DNA of 64,000 nt, taken from positions 248,001 through 312,000 of the forward strand of contig JABJJN010000080.1 of the NCBI GenBank assembly GCA_018660835.1. The letters are read 5' to 3'. The position numbers and the translations under genes were made by a program. Of the stretch, positions 38,527 through 47,406 are shown piece after piece (within the stretch, counting starts at the first letter, position 1; every line of letters starts with the position of its first letter). The DNA is from Gemmatimonadota bacterium. Its GTDB lineage: Bacteria > Latescibacterota > UBA2968 > UBA8231. The notes under the pieces are model-generated. The model worked only from the letters and a program-made list of their open reading frames with translations. It was not told where the DNA came from and did no database searches.

Positions 38527-39453
38527 GTGGGCACCCATCAGCAGACGGATCTGGCCATCGAGCACATCGACCAACGCAATCTCGATTGGTACATCGACAA
38601 GGCCGTGGAGATCCTCGTGTTCATCTGTGGTATCTCTGCCATCATCTTCATCATTGGGATCTTCACTTTCATTACCAAGGAAGGCTACCACTTCGTCCTA
38701 CAGATGGACTGGAGCGAATTCTTCCTGACCCAATATTGGTTTCCGAGCGACGAGGACGCACCCGAATTCGGCATTCTCGCTCTGATCGCGGGTACGGCGA
38801 GTGTGACGGGCCTGGCCATGCTGGTGGCGATCCCCTTCTCCCTGGGAGGAGCCATTTTTGTCGCCGAATTCGCATCAGGAAAGACGCGCGAATTCCTCAA
38901 GGTCCTTGTTGAACTGCTCGCCGCGATTCCTTCTGTCGTCTGGGGATTCATCGGTTTGAGCATCATCAATCCTTTGATTATCCAGACCTTCGATGTACCT
39001 GTGGGATTGAATGTGCTCAACGCCGGTGTGATCCTGGGGTTGATGGCGGCCCCGATCATGACCTCGATTGCGGAGGACGCCTTGAATGCGGTACCGGATC
39101 GGTATCGGGAGGCAGCAGAAGCGATGGGCGCCACCCGTTGGCAGGTCATTTTTCGCGTCGTATTGCCCGCCGCCAGGAATGGTCTGTTGGGCGCCGTACT
39201 TCTGGGTGTTGGCCGTGGCTTCGGCGAAACGATGGCGGTTCTGATGGCGACAGGTCACTCGGTGAATATCCCCGGGTCACTCTTCGATTCCGTCAGAGCT
39301 CTGACGGCGACCATCGCCGCCGAATTGGGCGAAACGGCTGTGGGGTCTGACCACTATCAGGCACTATTTGCCATCGGCATCTTCCTTTTCATCATCACCT
39401 TCATCATCAACCTCAGCGCCGACCTGATCGTGCGTGGCGTACGGGAAGGGTAA
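38527..39453 (+). CDS. pstC: Phosphate ABC transporter permease PstC
   Basis: 308-residue inner-membrane permease, GTG start with GAGGAG upstream. Six or so membrane segments; the EAA loop is visible as YREAAEAMGATRWQVIFRVVLPAARNG, and the PstC-type ending IGRGFGETMAVLMATG reads VGRGFGETMAVLMATG. It follows PhoU by 2 bases. Confidence 0.96.
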   Translation: MGTHQQTDLAIEHIDQRNLDWYIDKAVEILVFICGISAIIFIIGIFTFITKEGYHFVLQMDWSEFFLTQYWFPSDEDAPEFGILALIAGTASVTGLAMLVAIPFSLGGAIFVAEFASGKTREFLKVLVELLAAIPSVVWGFIGLSIINPLIIQTFDVPVGLNVLNAGVILGLMAAPIMTSIAEDALNAVPDRYREAAEAMGATRWQVIFRVVLPAARNGLLGAVLLGVGRGFGETMAVLMATGHSVNIPGSLFDSVRALTATIAAELGETAVGSDHYQALFAIGIFLFIITFIINLSADLIVRGVREG

Positions 39454-39463
39454 GACGGAACCC

Positions 39464-40333
39464 ATGTTTGAACCGACCGCCCTCAACAGACGCAACGCTC
39501 ACATTCAGTCACTCTTCAAGCTGCTCTTTGGCCTGATGACGGGGTTGCTCATTCTGCCCGTGATCGTCATCCTCGCCACCCTCATTCAAGAAGGGGGATC
39601 GATCATATCCATCGACTTCCTCTTCTCGCGTCCCACGGACGGAATGACGGCAGGTGGTATCTTCCCTGCTCTTCTTGGCACGATGTGGCTTGTCGCAGTG
39701 GCGCTGATTATCTCGGTGCCCTTGGGCGTTGCGGCCGCCATCTATCTCAGCGAATACGCACCCGAGAATTGGCTGACACGTGTCATCAATCTCGCCATCA
39801 TCAATCTGGCAGGCGTGCCTTCCATCGTCCACGCCCTGTTCGGTGTCGGTGCCTTCGTGCTGTTTTTCAACTTTGGCACCAGCATCCTCGCCGCCAGTCT
39901 GACACTGGCGATCATGACGTTGCCCGTCGTGATCGTTGCGACGCGCGAATCGTTGCAGGCAGTGCCCTTGGCCTTTCGCGAAGCCTGCTGGAATATGGGT
40001 GCTACCCGCTGGCAGACGATTCGCCGCGTCGTGTTGCCCAATGCAGTGAGTGGAATCCTGACGGGTGTCATTCTAGAGGTCTCCCGAACCACAGGGGAGA
40101 CGGCTCCCATCATGTTCACAGGCGCTGTGTTCTTCACCCCCTTCCTGCCACAGGGCGTCTTTGACCAGACGATGGCCATGTCGCTGCATCTGTTTGTCGT
40201 CTCGACCCAGGTTCCAGGTGTGCCCGATGAACTCCCGTATGGCGTCGCACTGGTCTTGATCACCATGGTTTTGGCGATGAACAGCCTCTCCATCGCCTTC
40301 CGCATGCATCTGCGAGGCAAGAAAAAGTGGTAA
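39464..40333 (+). CDS. pstA: Phosphate ABC transporter permease PstA
   Basis: About 289 residues from ATG 39464 (MFEPTALNRRN); a GTG at 39434 inside pstC would extend it. Membrane segments match PstA, with the EAA loop (FREACWNMGATRWQTIRRVVLPN) and the family GETAPIMFTGAVFF segment. It ends in GKKKW, and its last codons overlap the GTG of the next gene by 7 bases, so translation is probably coupled. Confidence 0.95.
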   Translation: MFEPTALNRRNAHIQSLFKLLFGLMTGLLILPVIVILATLIQEGGSIISIDFLFSRPTDGMTAGGIFPALLGTMWLVAVALIISVPLGVAAAIYLSEYAPENWLTRVINLAIINLAGVPSIVHALFGVGAFVLFFNFGTSILAASLTLAIMTLPVVIVATRESLQAVPLAFREACWNMGATRWQTIRRVVLPNAVSGILTGVILEVSRTTGETAPIMFTGAVFFTPFLPQGVFDQTMAMSLHLFVVSTQVPGVPDELPYGVALVLITMVLAMNSLSIAFRMHLRGKKKW

Positions 40334-41079
40334 AGCTCTCGGTCGGTGGGTTGTCCATTCGCTACGGCGACAATACGGTCTTGCGCGACGTGAACCTGGA
40401 GATCCAGGAGCACGAAATCTTCGGCATTATCGGGCCGGCGAATGCAGGAAAGACATCCTTCTTGAAAACGATCAACCGCATGGACGTCTTCGATCCGAAC
40501 ATGCACGTAGATGGCACGATTCACTTCGACGGTCGCGACGTGCGGCAGTGGCGCAACGTGTATGCATTGCGGAGTCGCATCGGCGTCGTATTCCCTCTGC
40601 CCGTGGGGCTACCGCTGAGTGTCTACGACAATGTCGCTCTCGCTCCCCGTCTGGCTGGGCGTCCTTCGCCAGCCGACTTGGATGTCATCGTCGAACGTTG
40701 CCTGACAAGGGCGGCCCTGTGGGATGAAGTCAAAGATCGGCTGGACTCACTCGGCAGCCTGCTTTCCGGTGGCCAACAGCAACGACTCACGATTGCCCGC
40801 GCCCTGTCGCAGGAGCCGGAGCTTTTGATGCTGGACGAGTTTTCCATCGCCGTGGATCCTGTCACGACCATGCGTATCGAGGATGTGCTGAAGGAACTGC
40901 GGCAAGAGCTCACCATCATCCTCGTGACAAACCTCGTTCAGCAGGCAAGGCGTCTGGCAGACCGAACAGCCTTCTTCTTGCAAGGCGAATGTGTCGAGAT
41001 CGGCGCGACGGAGGATCTGTTCACGGGCGGTCACCAGGATCCTCGGACACGGGCGTATGTGGAAGGGAAGTTCGGCTAA
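40327..41079 (+). CDS. pstB: PstB-like phosphate ABC ATPase with defective nucleotide-site residues
   Basis: 250 residues. Walker A is GPANAGKTS (36-44; the fourth position is N, usually G). The signature is intact (LSGGQ, 146-150) and Walker B ends D170-E171. However, the Q-loop glutamine is replaced by P90 (GVVFPLPVGLPLS), the residue after the Walker B Glu is F rather than P, and the switch histidine is N202 (VTNLVQQ). This subunit should bind ATP weakly or fail to hydrolyse it at its own Walker site, but can supply a good signature motif to its partner. Its partner is presumably the adjacent paralogue at 41083. Confidence 0.92.
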   Translation: MVKLSVGGLSIRYGDNTVLRDVNLEIQEHEIFGIIGPANAGKTSFLKTINRMDVFDPNMHVDGTIHFDGRDVRQWRNVYALRSRIGVVFPLPVGLPLSVYDNVALAPRLAGRPSPADLDVIVERCLTRAALWDEVKDRLDSLGSLLSGGQQQRLTIARALSQEPELLMLDEFSIAVDPVTTMRIEDVLKELRQELTIILVTNLVQQARRLADRTAFFLQGECVEIGATEDLFTGGHQDPRTRAYVEGKFG

Positions 41080-41082
41080 ACC

Positions 41083-41847
41083 ATGCTTGAGCACGCGATC
41101 CGCACTGAACAACTGAACCTCTGGTATGGTGACTTCCAGGCCCTCTTCGACGTCGATCTGGACATTAAGAAGGGCATCATCACCTCCCTGATCGGTCCGT
41201 CTGGCTGCGGCAAGTCAACGATCCTGCGAAGCGTCAACCGCATCAACGAGCGACTCGGCTATGTGCGGATCGAGGGAAGCATCAAGGTCATGGGAGAGGA
41301 CATCTATGAGGGCGGCGTCGAACTTGTGCAGGTGCGCAAACAGGTGGGAATGGTCTTTCAGCGCCCCAACCCTTTGCCGCTGTCGATTCGTGACAATGTT
41401 CTATTTGGCCATCGACTGCACACCACGGAGCGACTGACGAAATCCGCTGCAGAGGAGATTGTCGAGACAGCCCTGCAACAGGTCCTGCTTTGGGACAAGC
41501 TCAAGGATCAGCTGGATGATCGGGCGACAAGCCTGTCTCTGGAAGAACAGCAGAAGCTCTGCATCGCCCGCCTGCTGCCTGTCAAACCAACGGTACTGCT
41601 CATGGACGAGCCCTGTTCAGCGTTGGATCCCAAGGGCACGGAAGCTGTCGAGGAATTGATTTGGGAACTGCAAGGCCAGTACACAATCCTCATCGTCACG
41701 CACAATATGGCGCAGGCACGACGAGCCAGTGAGGAATGCATCTTTATGCTGCTTGGCAAGGTGATCGAGCACAGCCGCACGGGCGAGATGTTTGTGACAC
41801 CGAAGCACACCGAGACGGCAGACTACATCGAAGGTCGTTATGGGTGA
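41083..41847 (+). CDS. pstB: Second PstB-like phosphate ABC ATPase with degenerate signature motif
   Basis: 254 residues. Walker A is canonical (GPSGCGKST, 38-46), the Q-loop keeps Q93 (GMVFQRPNPLPLS), Walker B ends D175-E176-P, and the switch His is H207 (VTHNMAQ). The signature, which should be LSGGQ, reads LSLEEQ (151-156). This subunit therefore has a complete catalytic half-site but cannot complete its partner's site. It lies 3 bases after the first pstB. Convergent with phoR, 10 bases apart. Confidence 0.92.
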   Translation: MLEHAIRTEQLNLWYGDFQALFDVDLDIKKGIITSLIGPSGCGKSTILRSVNRINERLGYVRIEGSIKVMGEDIYEGGVELVQVRKQVGMVFQRPNPLPLSIRDNVLFGHRLHTTERLTKSAAEEIVETALQQVLLWDKLKDQLDDRATSLSLEEQQKLCIARLLPVKPTVLLMDEPCSALDPKGTEAVEELIWELQGQYTILIVTHNMAQARRASEECIFMLLGKVIEHSRTGEMFVTPKHTETADYIEGRYG

Positions 41848-41857
41848 GGATGGGAGG

Positions 41858-43288
41858 TTAGTCGACGGCTAGAGTGAAGCCGAAAGTCGACCCGCTTCCC
41901 GGGCTGCTGTCAACGAAGACGTGTTCGCCATGCAGAGATAAGGCGTGACGCACGATCGCCAGCCCAAGACCCGTCCCACCCATTTCTCGTGATCGCCCCT
42001 TGTCGACACGATAGAAACGCTCGAAAACGCGATCGAGTACATCTGGCGGGATACCGATGCCGGAGTCGGTGACCTCAATAAAGAGCGCGTCTGCTGAATT
42101 CTGCGCCGCATCGACGCCAAGAGCGAGATCATGCTTGAGCAATTCTCCCGCCACATGCTCGCGCTCTGCTCGGTATGTCCGAATCGCGATGCGGCCATCT
42201 TCCGGCGTGTATTTTATGGCATTGTCCATAAGATTGATCAGGGTCTGCTCGATCAATTGACGGTCACACCTTACCGACGTCGACGGATCTTCGAGCTGCA
42301 CTTGGATCTCGATTCGCTTGCCTTGCCGTGTTTCCTCAACCGCTTCTTGTGCCGCCTCGATAAGGCTCGCCAGAGCATGATTATGCACGTCGATCTGGAG
42401 TTCATCTGACTCAAGCCGAGACAGATCCAGCAGATCATCGAGAAGATTCGTCAGCCGCTTCGCGTGCGAGTTGATGACAGCGACGAAACGGCCCGCTGCG
42501 TCTCTATCTTCCAGCGCACCGTCAGCGAGCGTTTCCGCACTACCTCTGATGGCCGTGAGAGGAGTCCGCAACTCGTGCGAAACGTTGGCGACGAAATCGG
42601 CGCGTGTGCGCTCGAGCCGTCTCAGATTTGTGATATCGTATAGGACAGTGACGGAGCCGACGAGACGGTCTTCGTCCACAATGGGTGCGACCCGGACATC
42701 GAGGTGACGCGGTGTCACTCCTGGCAGTGGGACCTCAGATGCCACGCGAAGACGACTTACGAGAACCTCATCGACCGATTCGCAGATAGCTGCACTGCGA
42801 ATGACATCCTCGGGTCGCAATCCATAGTTGGTATCATCGATGCCAAACAGATCCGTGAGGGCCCGGTTCGTAAGCACGATCCTGCCTTGCTCATCGGTCA
42901 CCAGGATTGCCTCGGTCATGCTGTCGAAGATGCCCTGAAATCGAAATCGCTCCTCTGCAAGAGACTGAACGACCCTTTCGTTGCGCTCTTGGGAATCAGC
43001 CAGGGCTCGATTTAGATCGTGAAGTTCATGGGGGGCCCCTGGTGTCAGGGAGGGCCAGACACTGGCTCGTTCAGTGGCTCTCGTCGCTCGAATTAGATCG
43101 TCGATGGGACGCCGCAGAAAACGCGCTGCCCATCCGCCGATACTGGCTGCTGCGACAACAACGATGAGGAAGAACCCCGGTTGGGTCGGACGTGGATTGG
43201 CTTGCGGTCCAATGTATGCATCGACCAGGATCAGTAGCGTCGCTGCTCCTGCACCACAGACCAGAGCACAGATCCGAGCCAGCGTCAT
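41858..43288 (-). CDS. phoR: Phosphate-regulon sensor histidine kinase PhoR
   Basis: 476 residues: two N-terminal membrane segments (about 5-25 and 38-56), a HAMP-like linker, a PAS domain (about 115-225; FDSMTEAILVTDEQGRIVLTNRALTDLFG), a DHp domain with the phospho-acceptor His in VSHELRTPLTAIRGSAE, and a CATPase domain with NLMDNAIKYT, DSGIGIP and GGTGLGLAIVRH. The layout matches PhoR. It overlaps phoB by 4 bases. Confidence 0.94.
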   Translation of the reverse strand: MTLARICALVCGAGAATLLILVDAYIGPQANPRPTQPGFFLIVVVAAASIGGWAARFLRRPIDDLIRATRATERASVWPSLTPGAPHELHDLNRALADSQERNERVVQSLAEERFRFQGIFDSMTEAILVTDEQGRIVLTNRALTDLFGIDDTNYGLRPEDVIRSAAICESVDEVLVSRLRVASEVPLPGVTPRHLDVRVAPIVDEDRLVGSVTVLYDITNLRRLERTRADFVANVSHELRTPLTAIRGSAETLADGALEDRDAAGRFVAVINSHAKRLTNLLDDLLDLSRLESDELQIDVHNHALASLIEAAQEAVEETRQGKRIEIQVQLEDPSTSVRCDRQLIEQTLINLMDNAIKYTPEDGRIAIRTYRAEREHVAGELLKHDLALGVDAAQNSADALFIEVTDSGIGIPPDVLDRVFERFYRVDKGRSREMGGTGLGLAIVRHALSLHGEHVFVDSSPGSGSTFGFTLAVD

Positions 43289-44001
43289 TCAGGATCTTTC
43301 CGAAATCGATAGCCCACGCCGCGGACGGTCTCGACCCAGTCCTGCGCTTCGCCAAGTTTCTCACGCAACCGTCTTACATGGGTATCCACCGTCCGCTCGT
43401 AGCCACTGTGCTGGTATCCCCACACAACATTGAGCAATTCTTCACGGCTCTGGACGCGCCCTCGTCGCCGGGTAAGAGTCAGCAAGAGCTTGAACTCCGT
43501 TGCCGTAAGCTGCAGCGGTATGCCGGATACATACGCTTGATGACCCTCTGGATCGACGGACAGCGATCCAGCCTCAAAAAGCGTCGACGACGCTGCTGCG
43601 GACTTCTCTACCGTGGACTGGTGGCGCCGAAGAATAGACTTCACCCTCAGAACCAATTCTCGCGGCGAAAATGGCTTGGTCAAGTAGTCGTCGGCACCAA
43701 GTTCGAGACCGACGATTCGATCGACCTCCTCTGCCTTGGCTGTGAGCATGATGACGGGGATGTGACGAACGCTGTCTCTCTGCTTCAGCAGCCGGCAAAC
43801 CTCCAGACCATCCATCCCGGGCAGCATCAGGTCGAGAATGATGAGATCCGGTTGCAGATCCTCGGCCATCTGCAGGGCCGTTTCCCCGTCCTTTGCAGGC
43901 TCGGGCTCGAAACCCGACTGACGCAGATTGTAGGACACAATCTCGAGGATGTCTGGTTCGTCTTCCACGACGAGAATTCGTTGGCTCGTCATTGTCTCCA
44001 T
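43285..44001 (-). CDS. phoB: Phosphate-regulon response regulator PhoB
   Basis: 238 residues, OmpR/PhoB family. Receiver domain with the acidic pair EDE, phospho-acceptor Asp in LIILDLMLPGMDG and the Lys in YLTKPF; winged-helix DNA-binding domain in the C-terminal half (LTATEFKLLLTLTRRRGRVQSREELLN, then VDTHVRRLREKLG). The start may be at 44001 or at the ATG at 43992 (MTSQRILVVED). It is the first gene of the phoB-phoR operon and diverges from the porin gene. Its targets are probably pstS and the porin, see the shared motif. Confidence 0.95.
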   Translation of the reverse strand: METMTSQRILVVEDEPDILEIVSYNLRQSGFEPEPAKDGETALQMAEDLQPDLIILDLMLPGMDGLEVCRLLKQRDSVRHIPVIMLTAKAEEVDRIVGLELGADDYLTKPFSPRELVLRVKSILRRHQSTVEKSAAASSTLFEAGSLSVDPEGHQAYVSGIPLQLTATEFKLLLTLTRRRGRVQSREELLNVVWGYQHSGYERTVDTHVRRLREKLGEAQDWVETVRGVGYRFRKDPE

Positions 44002-44363
44002 TACCTGATCTTTTCAGGGCCCCAGCTTCGACCGTTTACTAAAGTAGACGATCTGAGCAAGGTGTTCAGACCGCGTTACGATCGGACTTGGCTAAGGGTT
44101 CGTTTTTGGTAGCGGAAACCTCGGCTCTGCTCGTAGGTTTGGATTTCCATAAAAAAAAATCTGATCCTTTCATCCCCTGAAATTGACAGAGTCAGTTCAC
44201 AGGCGGATGCCGGAATCGTTACGATTGTGTGACACTCGGGAATGCTGGCCTCTAGGCTGCCCGATCGTCACCCAATCGTCCTTGGTACGACACGAGAGTG
44301 TCACCGTACGATGCCATGTTTTTCTTGTCACCGCCACTTCATCCAAACAGTGAGAATGTGCGA
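44002..44363. promoter_or_regulatory. Divergent promoter region between phoB and porin with two Pho-like motifs
   Basis: This 362-base gap has no gene. Two copies of a 13-base element face each other: ACGATTGTGTGAC at 44221-44233 and GTCACCCAATCGT at 44267-44279 (reverse complement ACGATTGGGTGAC, 12 of 13 identical). The first copy is identical to the site upstream of pstS. A run of nine A lies near 44152-44160 and a TTGACA-like hexamer at 44183. A weaker GTTACGAT occurs near 44084. The whole is a good candidate for PhoB control of the porin and perhaps of phoB itself. Confidence 0.55.
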
Positions 44364-45338
44364 ATGCGCCTTCGATTCACCCTCTTTATCGTCATCGCTC
44401 TGACGCTCATCGGCAGACCCTCGACCGATGCTGACGTTGGCAAGATCGGTGGCGTGGGATATGCTGACTACTACTACGTCGCTTCCGCCGATGACACCGA
44501 TCCTGGTCAAATACCGGAGAAGCAGAACGCTTTCCGCATGCGGCGCCTGTATCTGACCTACAATCAGGATGTGTCAGAGCGTTTCGATGTGCGCTTTCGC
44601 CTGGAGGCGAATGACGCCGGATTCGGCAAGACCGCAAAAATGGTCCCCTTCGTCAAGCATGGCTATCTGAAATGGAAAGGCGCGCTGGGAGGTGACCTGT
44701 ATCTGGGCCTCTCAGGGACGCCGACGTGGGGTATCTCTGAATCCTACTGGGGCTATCGAGCGGTGGAGAAGACGATCCTTGACCTGAATGGAATCGGCTC
44801 GTCAGCTGATGTAGGAGTTGGCCTGACAGGTGCCACCGGCGCCCTCGACTATCACATCATGGTCGCCAATGGCCCCGGACAACGCCCGGAAACGGACAAT
44901 GGCAAGAAATTCTACGGATCTCTGTCGACGCGTCCCTCTGACGCCCTGGTCCTGGAGGTCTATGCTGATCTCGATCTACGCCCCGCCGATCAGAACAGAT
45001 TGACAGCCAAGGGTTTCGCCGGAATTGAGAGTGGTGGCCTGCGTTTGGGTGTCGAACCCTTTATTCGCATTAACAGTGAAGCGGGTACTGGCGGCGATGA
45101 TGAAACGATCACAGGCGCATCGATCTTCGCTTCATTGCCAGTGGGCAACAATCGCGTCTTCGGTCGATTCGATCTGGTGAGCAACGATGACGCCGATACG
45201 AGCGAGATGTTCATCCTCGCCGGGTATGACTGGACCGTTGAGAAGGGCCTGCACATCATTCCCAACATCCACATCCAATTGCCTGATGGACCCGATCCGA
45301 ACATTCAGGCTCGTGTGACGGCGTATTACAAGTTCTAG
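44364..45338 (+). CDS. Phosphate-selective porin-like outer membrane protein
   Basis: 324 residues from ATG 44364, chosen because it begins a Sec signal peptide (RLRFTLFIVIALTLIGRPSTDA); an upstream frame to 44298 adds nothing recognisable. The mature protein opens VGKIGGVGYADYYYVASADD, contains AFRMRRLYLTYNQDVSERFDVRFRLE as in O/P-type porins, and ends ITAYYKF-like (VTAYYKF) with a terminal Phe. It probably forms a channel for phosphate or other anions. Context: directly beside phoB-phoR and followed by a strong terminator, so it is part of the phosphate island. Confidence 0.82.
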   Translation: MRLRFTLFIVIALTLIGRPSTDADVGKIGGVGYADYYYVASADDTDPGQIPEKQNAFRMRRLYLTYNQDVSERFDVRFRLEANDAGFGKTAKMVPFVKHGYLKWKGALGGDLYLGLSGTPTWGISESYWGYRAVEKTILDLNGIGSSADVGVGLTGATGALDYHIMVANGPGQRPETDNGKKFYGSLSTRPSDALVLEVYADLDLRPADQNRLTAKGFAGIESGGLRLGVEPFIRINSEAGTGGDDETITGASIFASLPVGNNRVFGRFDLVSNDDADTSEMFILAGYDWTVEKGLHIIPNIHIQLPDGPDPNIQARVTAYYKF

Positions 45339-45363
45339 TCGAGATTTTTCCTGAAGTACCACG

Positions 45364-45400
45364 GCGGGCCGTCATCTTTTGATGACGGCCCGCTTTTTTT
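45364..45400 (+). terminator. Rho-independent terminator after the porin gene
   Basis: A 13-bp perfect stem (GCGGGCCGTCATC at 45364-45376 with GATGACGGCCCGC at 45381-45393), a TTTT loop, and seven T at 45394-45400. It starts 26 bases after the porin stop and ends 12 bases before the selB 3' end. Confidence 0.92.
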
Positions 45401-45411
45401 GTTGATCCAGT

Positions 45412-47304
45412 TCACGGCGCCAGCGATCTGTGTCCCCCATCGCCTTTGATGGTCCAGCCCTCGGCATCGAAGTAATTGAGAAAGGCCAGCGCGTAGCGCC
45501 GATTCGTCTCGAGAGCCTGGCGGAAATCGGATACACTGATCTGTTCTGCCGACGACAGCTGATCTTCAAGACATCGACGCGCTTGGGCCATCTGCGAAGT
45601 GCTGACGAACAACGTCGCGTCAAGAAAGACGATACGCTTGAGGCGGTCCATGGCACGTAGTAGATCGAGTATTTGACCCGCATCAGTCCCCATCGCTGCG
45701 GCAAGAGCCGCCGCATCGGGGGGCTCGGAAAGTCCACCGGTGGCCAGCTCGTGCTCGATCTGATCGGCAAGAATCTCGTCTTCGGGACGAAGACTGATCT
45801 GATGCGACGACAGTCGCAGAGCCGCCCCGTCTCGAGCTAGAGTGCCGTCCGCTTCCAATCGAGCCAACAGTGCCTCGAACAGAGGTCCACTCGCATCCAT
45901 GCTCAATTCTCGTATCAAGGCGGCGCGCGTCATACCCGCTTCCTGAGGGGCGGCCCGATGATACCGGGTCAGCGTATCGACGATCAGCGCCCCATCCGCC
46001 GCCCACAATTCGCTCGTCACCAGATGGCGGAGACCATGATCATCGAAGCAAGTCAGCGCTTCTCCGGCCGCCGCCAACAGAGGCTCAGCATCCATGCCAA
46101 AAGCAGCCGCCGCGTCCTGCAAACGAGGTACATGACGACGCCGGTGACGGACCCATGCAATCAGCGCCGCTGCGAGGGGAACGTCGCGCAGCCCTTCTAA
46201 GGCGACAGCTGCGTCAGACTCCCCTTCACGATGCTTTGCAGGAGCAGGATCCAGGACGACGCCACCACCGATGGTGACAGCCGGCGAATAACGCCGCACG
46301 ACAAAGCGATCACCGTGAGCAGCGGCGACGGGCCGCTCCAGACGGATCTGAGCCACCGTGCGCTCTCCCGCAGCCAGAGTTGGTTCACGTAGCAATACGA
46401 CGCGACCGAGAGCCTCGACGGTACCGATATGGACACGAACTCGGGTGCGTTGCTCGAGTGCCTTGGGCGCCGATGCCAACAGTCTCAGGTCGACATCGAG
46501 CATCGACGTCGCTTGCAGACTCCCTGGGACCGTCAGCACATCACCGCGTTCGATCTGGTCCGCGTCGACCCCGGCGAGATTGATCGCCACCCGCGCGCCA
46601 GCGGCGACTGTGTCAACATCCTCTCCGTGCGACTGCAATCCGCGCACACGCAACCTTCTTCCGGCTGGCAGTTGTTCGAGTTCGCTGCCACTGCTCAATT
46701 GACCGCTGATCGCCGTACCCGTGGCGACAATACCAAATCCGTGAATGGAGAATGCTCGATCGACGGGTAGCCGAAAGGGTCTCTCCTTGCGTGTTGCCTC
46801 ACCAGTTTCGGCAAGCAACGACCGCATGCGAGTCGACAGTTCGTCGATGCCCTGGTTCTGCAATGCCGAGACACGCATGATCGGAGCGGACTCAAGAAAG
46901 GTTCCTTGCAGCACGCTGCGAACATCCTCTTCTACCAGCTCGAGCCATTCCTCATCGACGAGATCCACCTTGTTAAGGGCCACGATGCCCCGCTCGATAC
47001 CGAGAATCTGCAGCACATCCAGATGTTCTCGCGTCTGCGGCATCACGCCGTCGTCTGCAGCGATCACCAGCAGGGCCAGGTCGATCGTACTGACACCGGC
47101 AACCATCGTCTTGACGAACCGTTCGTGCCCGGGCACATCGATAATCGTCGTGTCCTGGTCGAAGTGCGCAAAGCCGAGTTCGATGGTGATCCCCCGTTCG
47201 CGCTCCTGGCGGGTACGATCCGTGTCGACGCCGGTCAGGGCCCGCACCAGTTGCGTTTTCCCGTGGTCTATATGACCAGCCGTTCCGATGACGGTATGCG
47301 CCAT
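45412..47304 (-). CDS. selB: Selenocysteine-specific translation elongation factor
   Basis: 630 residues. GTPase domain with G1 AGHIDHGKTQLV, the T of the switch region (ERGITIELGFAHF), DVPGHERFV and NKVD, followed by EF-Tu-like beta-barrels and a C-terminal run of winged-helix domains ending SVSDFRQALETNRRYALAFLNYFDAEGWTIK, the SelB RNA-binding end. It delivers selenocysteyl-tRNA at UGA codons read with a SECIS hairpin. It implies the organism makes selenoproteins. selA, selD and selC are not visible nearby, and I found no clear selenoprotein gene in the window. Confidence 0.95.
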   Translation of the reverse strand: MAHTVIGTAGHIDHGKTQLVRALTGVDTDRTRQERERGITIELGFAHFDQDTTIIDVPGHERFVKTMVAGVSTIDLALLVIAADDGVMPQTREHLDVLQILGIERGIVALNKVDLVDEEWLELVEEDVRSVLQGTFLESAPIMRVSALQNQGIDELSTRMRSLLAETGEATRKERPFRLPVDRAFSIHGFGIVATGTAISGQLSSGSELEQLPAGRRLRVRGLQSHGEDVDTVAAGARVAINLAGVDADQIERGDVLTVPGSLQATSMLDVDLRLLASAPKALEQRTRVRVHIGTVEALGRVVLLREPTLAAGERTVAQIRLERPVAAAHGDRFVVRRYSPAVTIGGGVVLDPAPAKHREGESDAAVALEGLRDVPLAAALIAWVRHRRRHVPRLQDAAAAFGMDAEPLLAAAGEALTCFDDHGLRHLVTSELWAADGALIVDTLTRYHRAAPQEAGMTRAALIRELSMDASGPLFEALLARLEADGTLARDGAALRLSSHQISLRPEDEILADQIEHELATGGLSEPPDAAALAAAMGTDAGQILDLLRAMDRLKRIVFLDATLFVSTSQMAQARRCLEDQLSSAEQISVSDFRQALETNRRYALAFLNYFDAEGWTIKGDGGHRSLAP

Positions 47305-47406
47305 GCGAGATTTCCTTCGATTGGTTTCGGGCGAGCCTGGAACAGCCGTTGGGCCCGTCTGACTCGAACTCTATATTGAGCGAACAAAGACTTAAGGAGA
47401 AACCCA

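Noticed and set aside
47305-47406. Possible selC tRNA beside selB
   Set aside because: I looked for a long acceptor arm and a T-loop near the selB start and found no cloverleaf.
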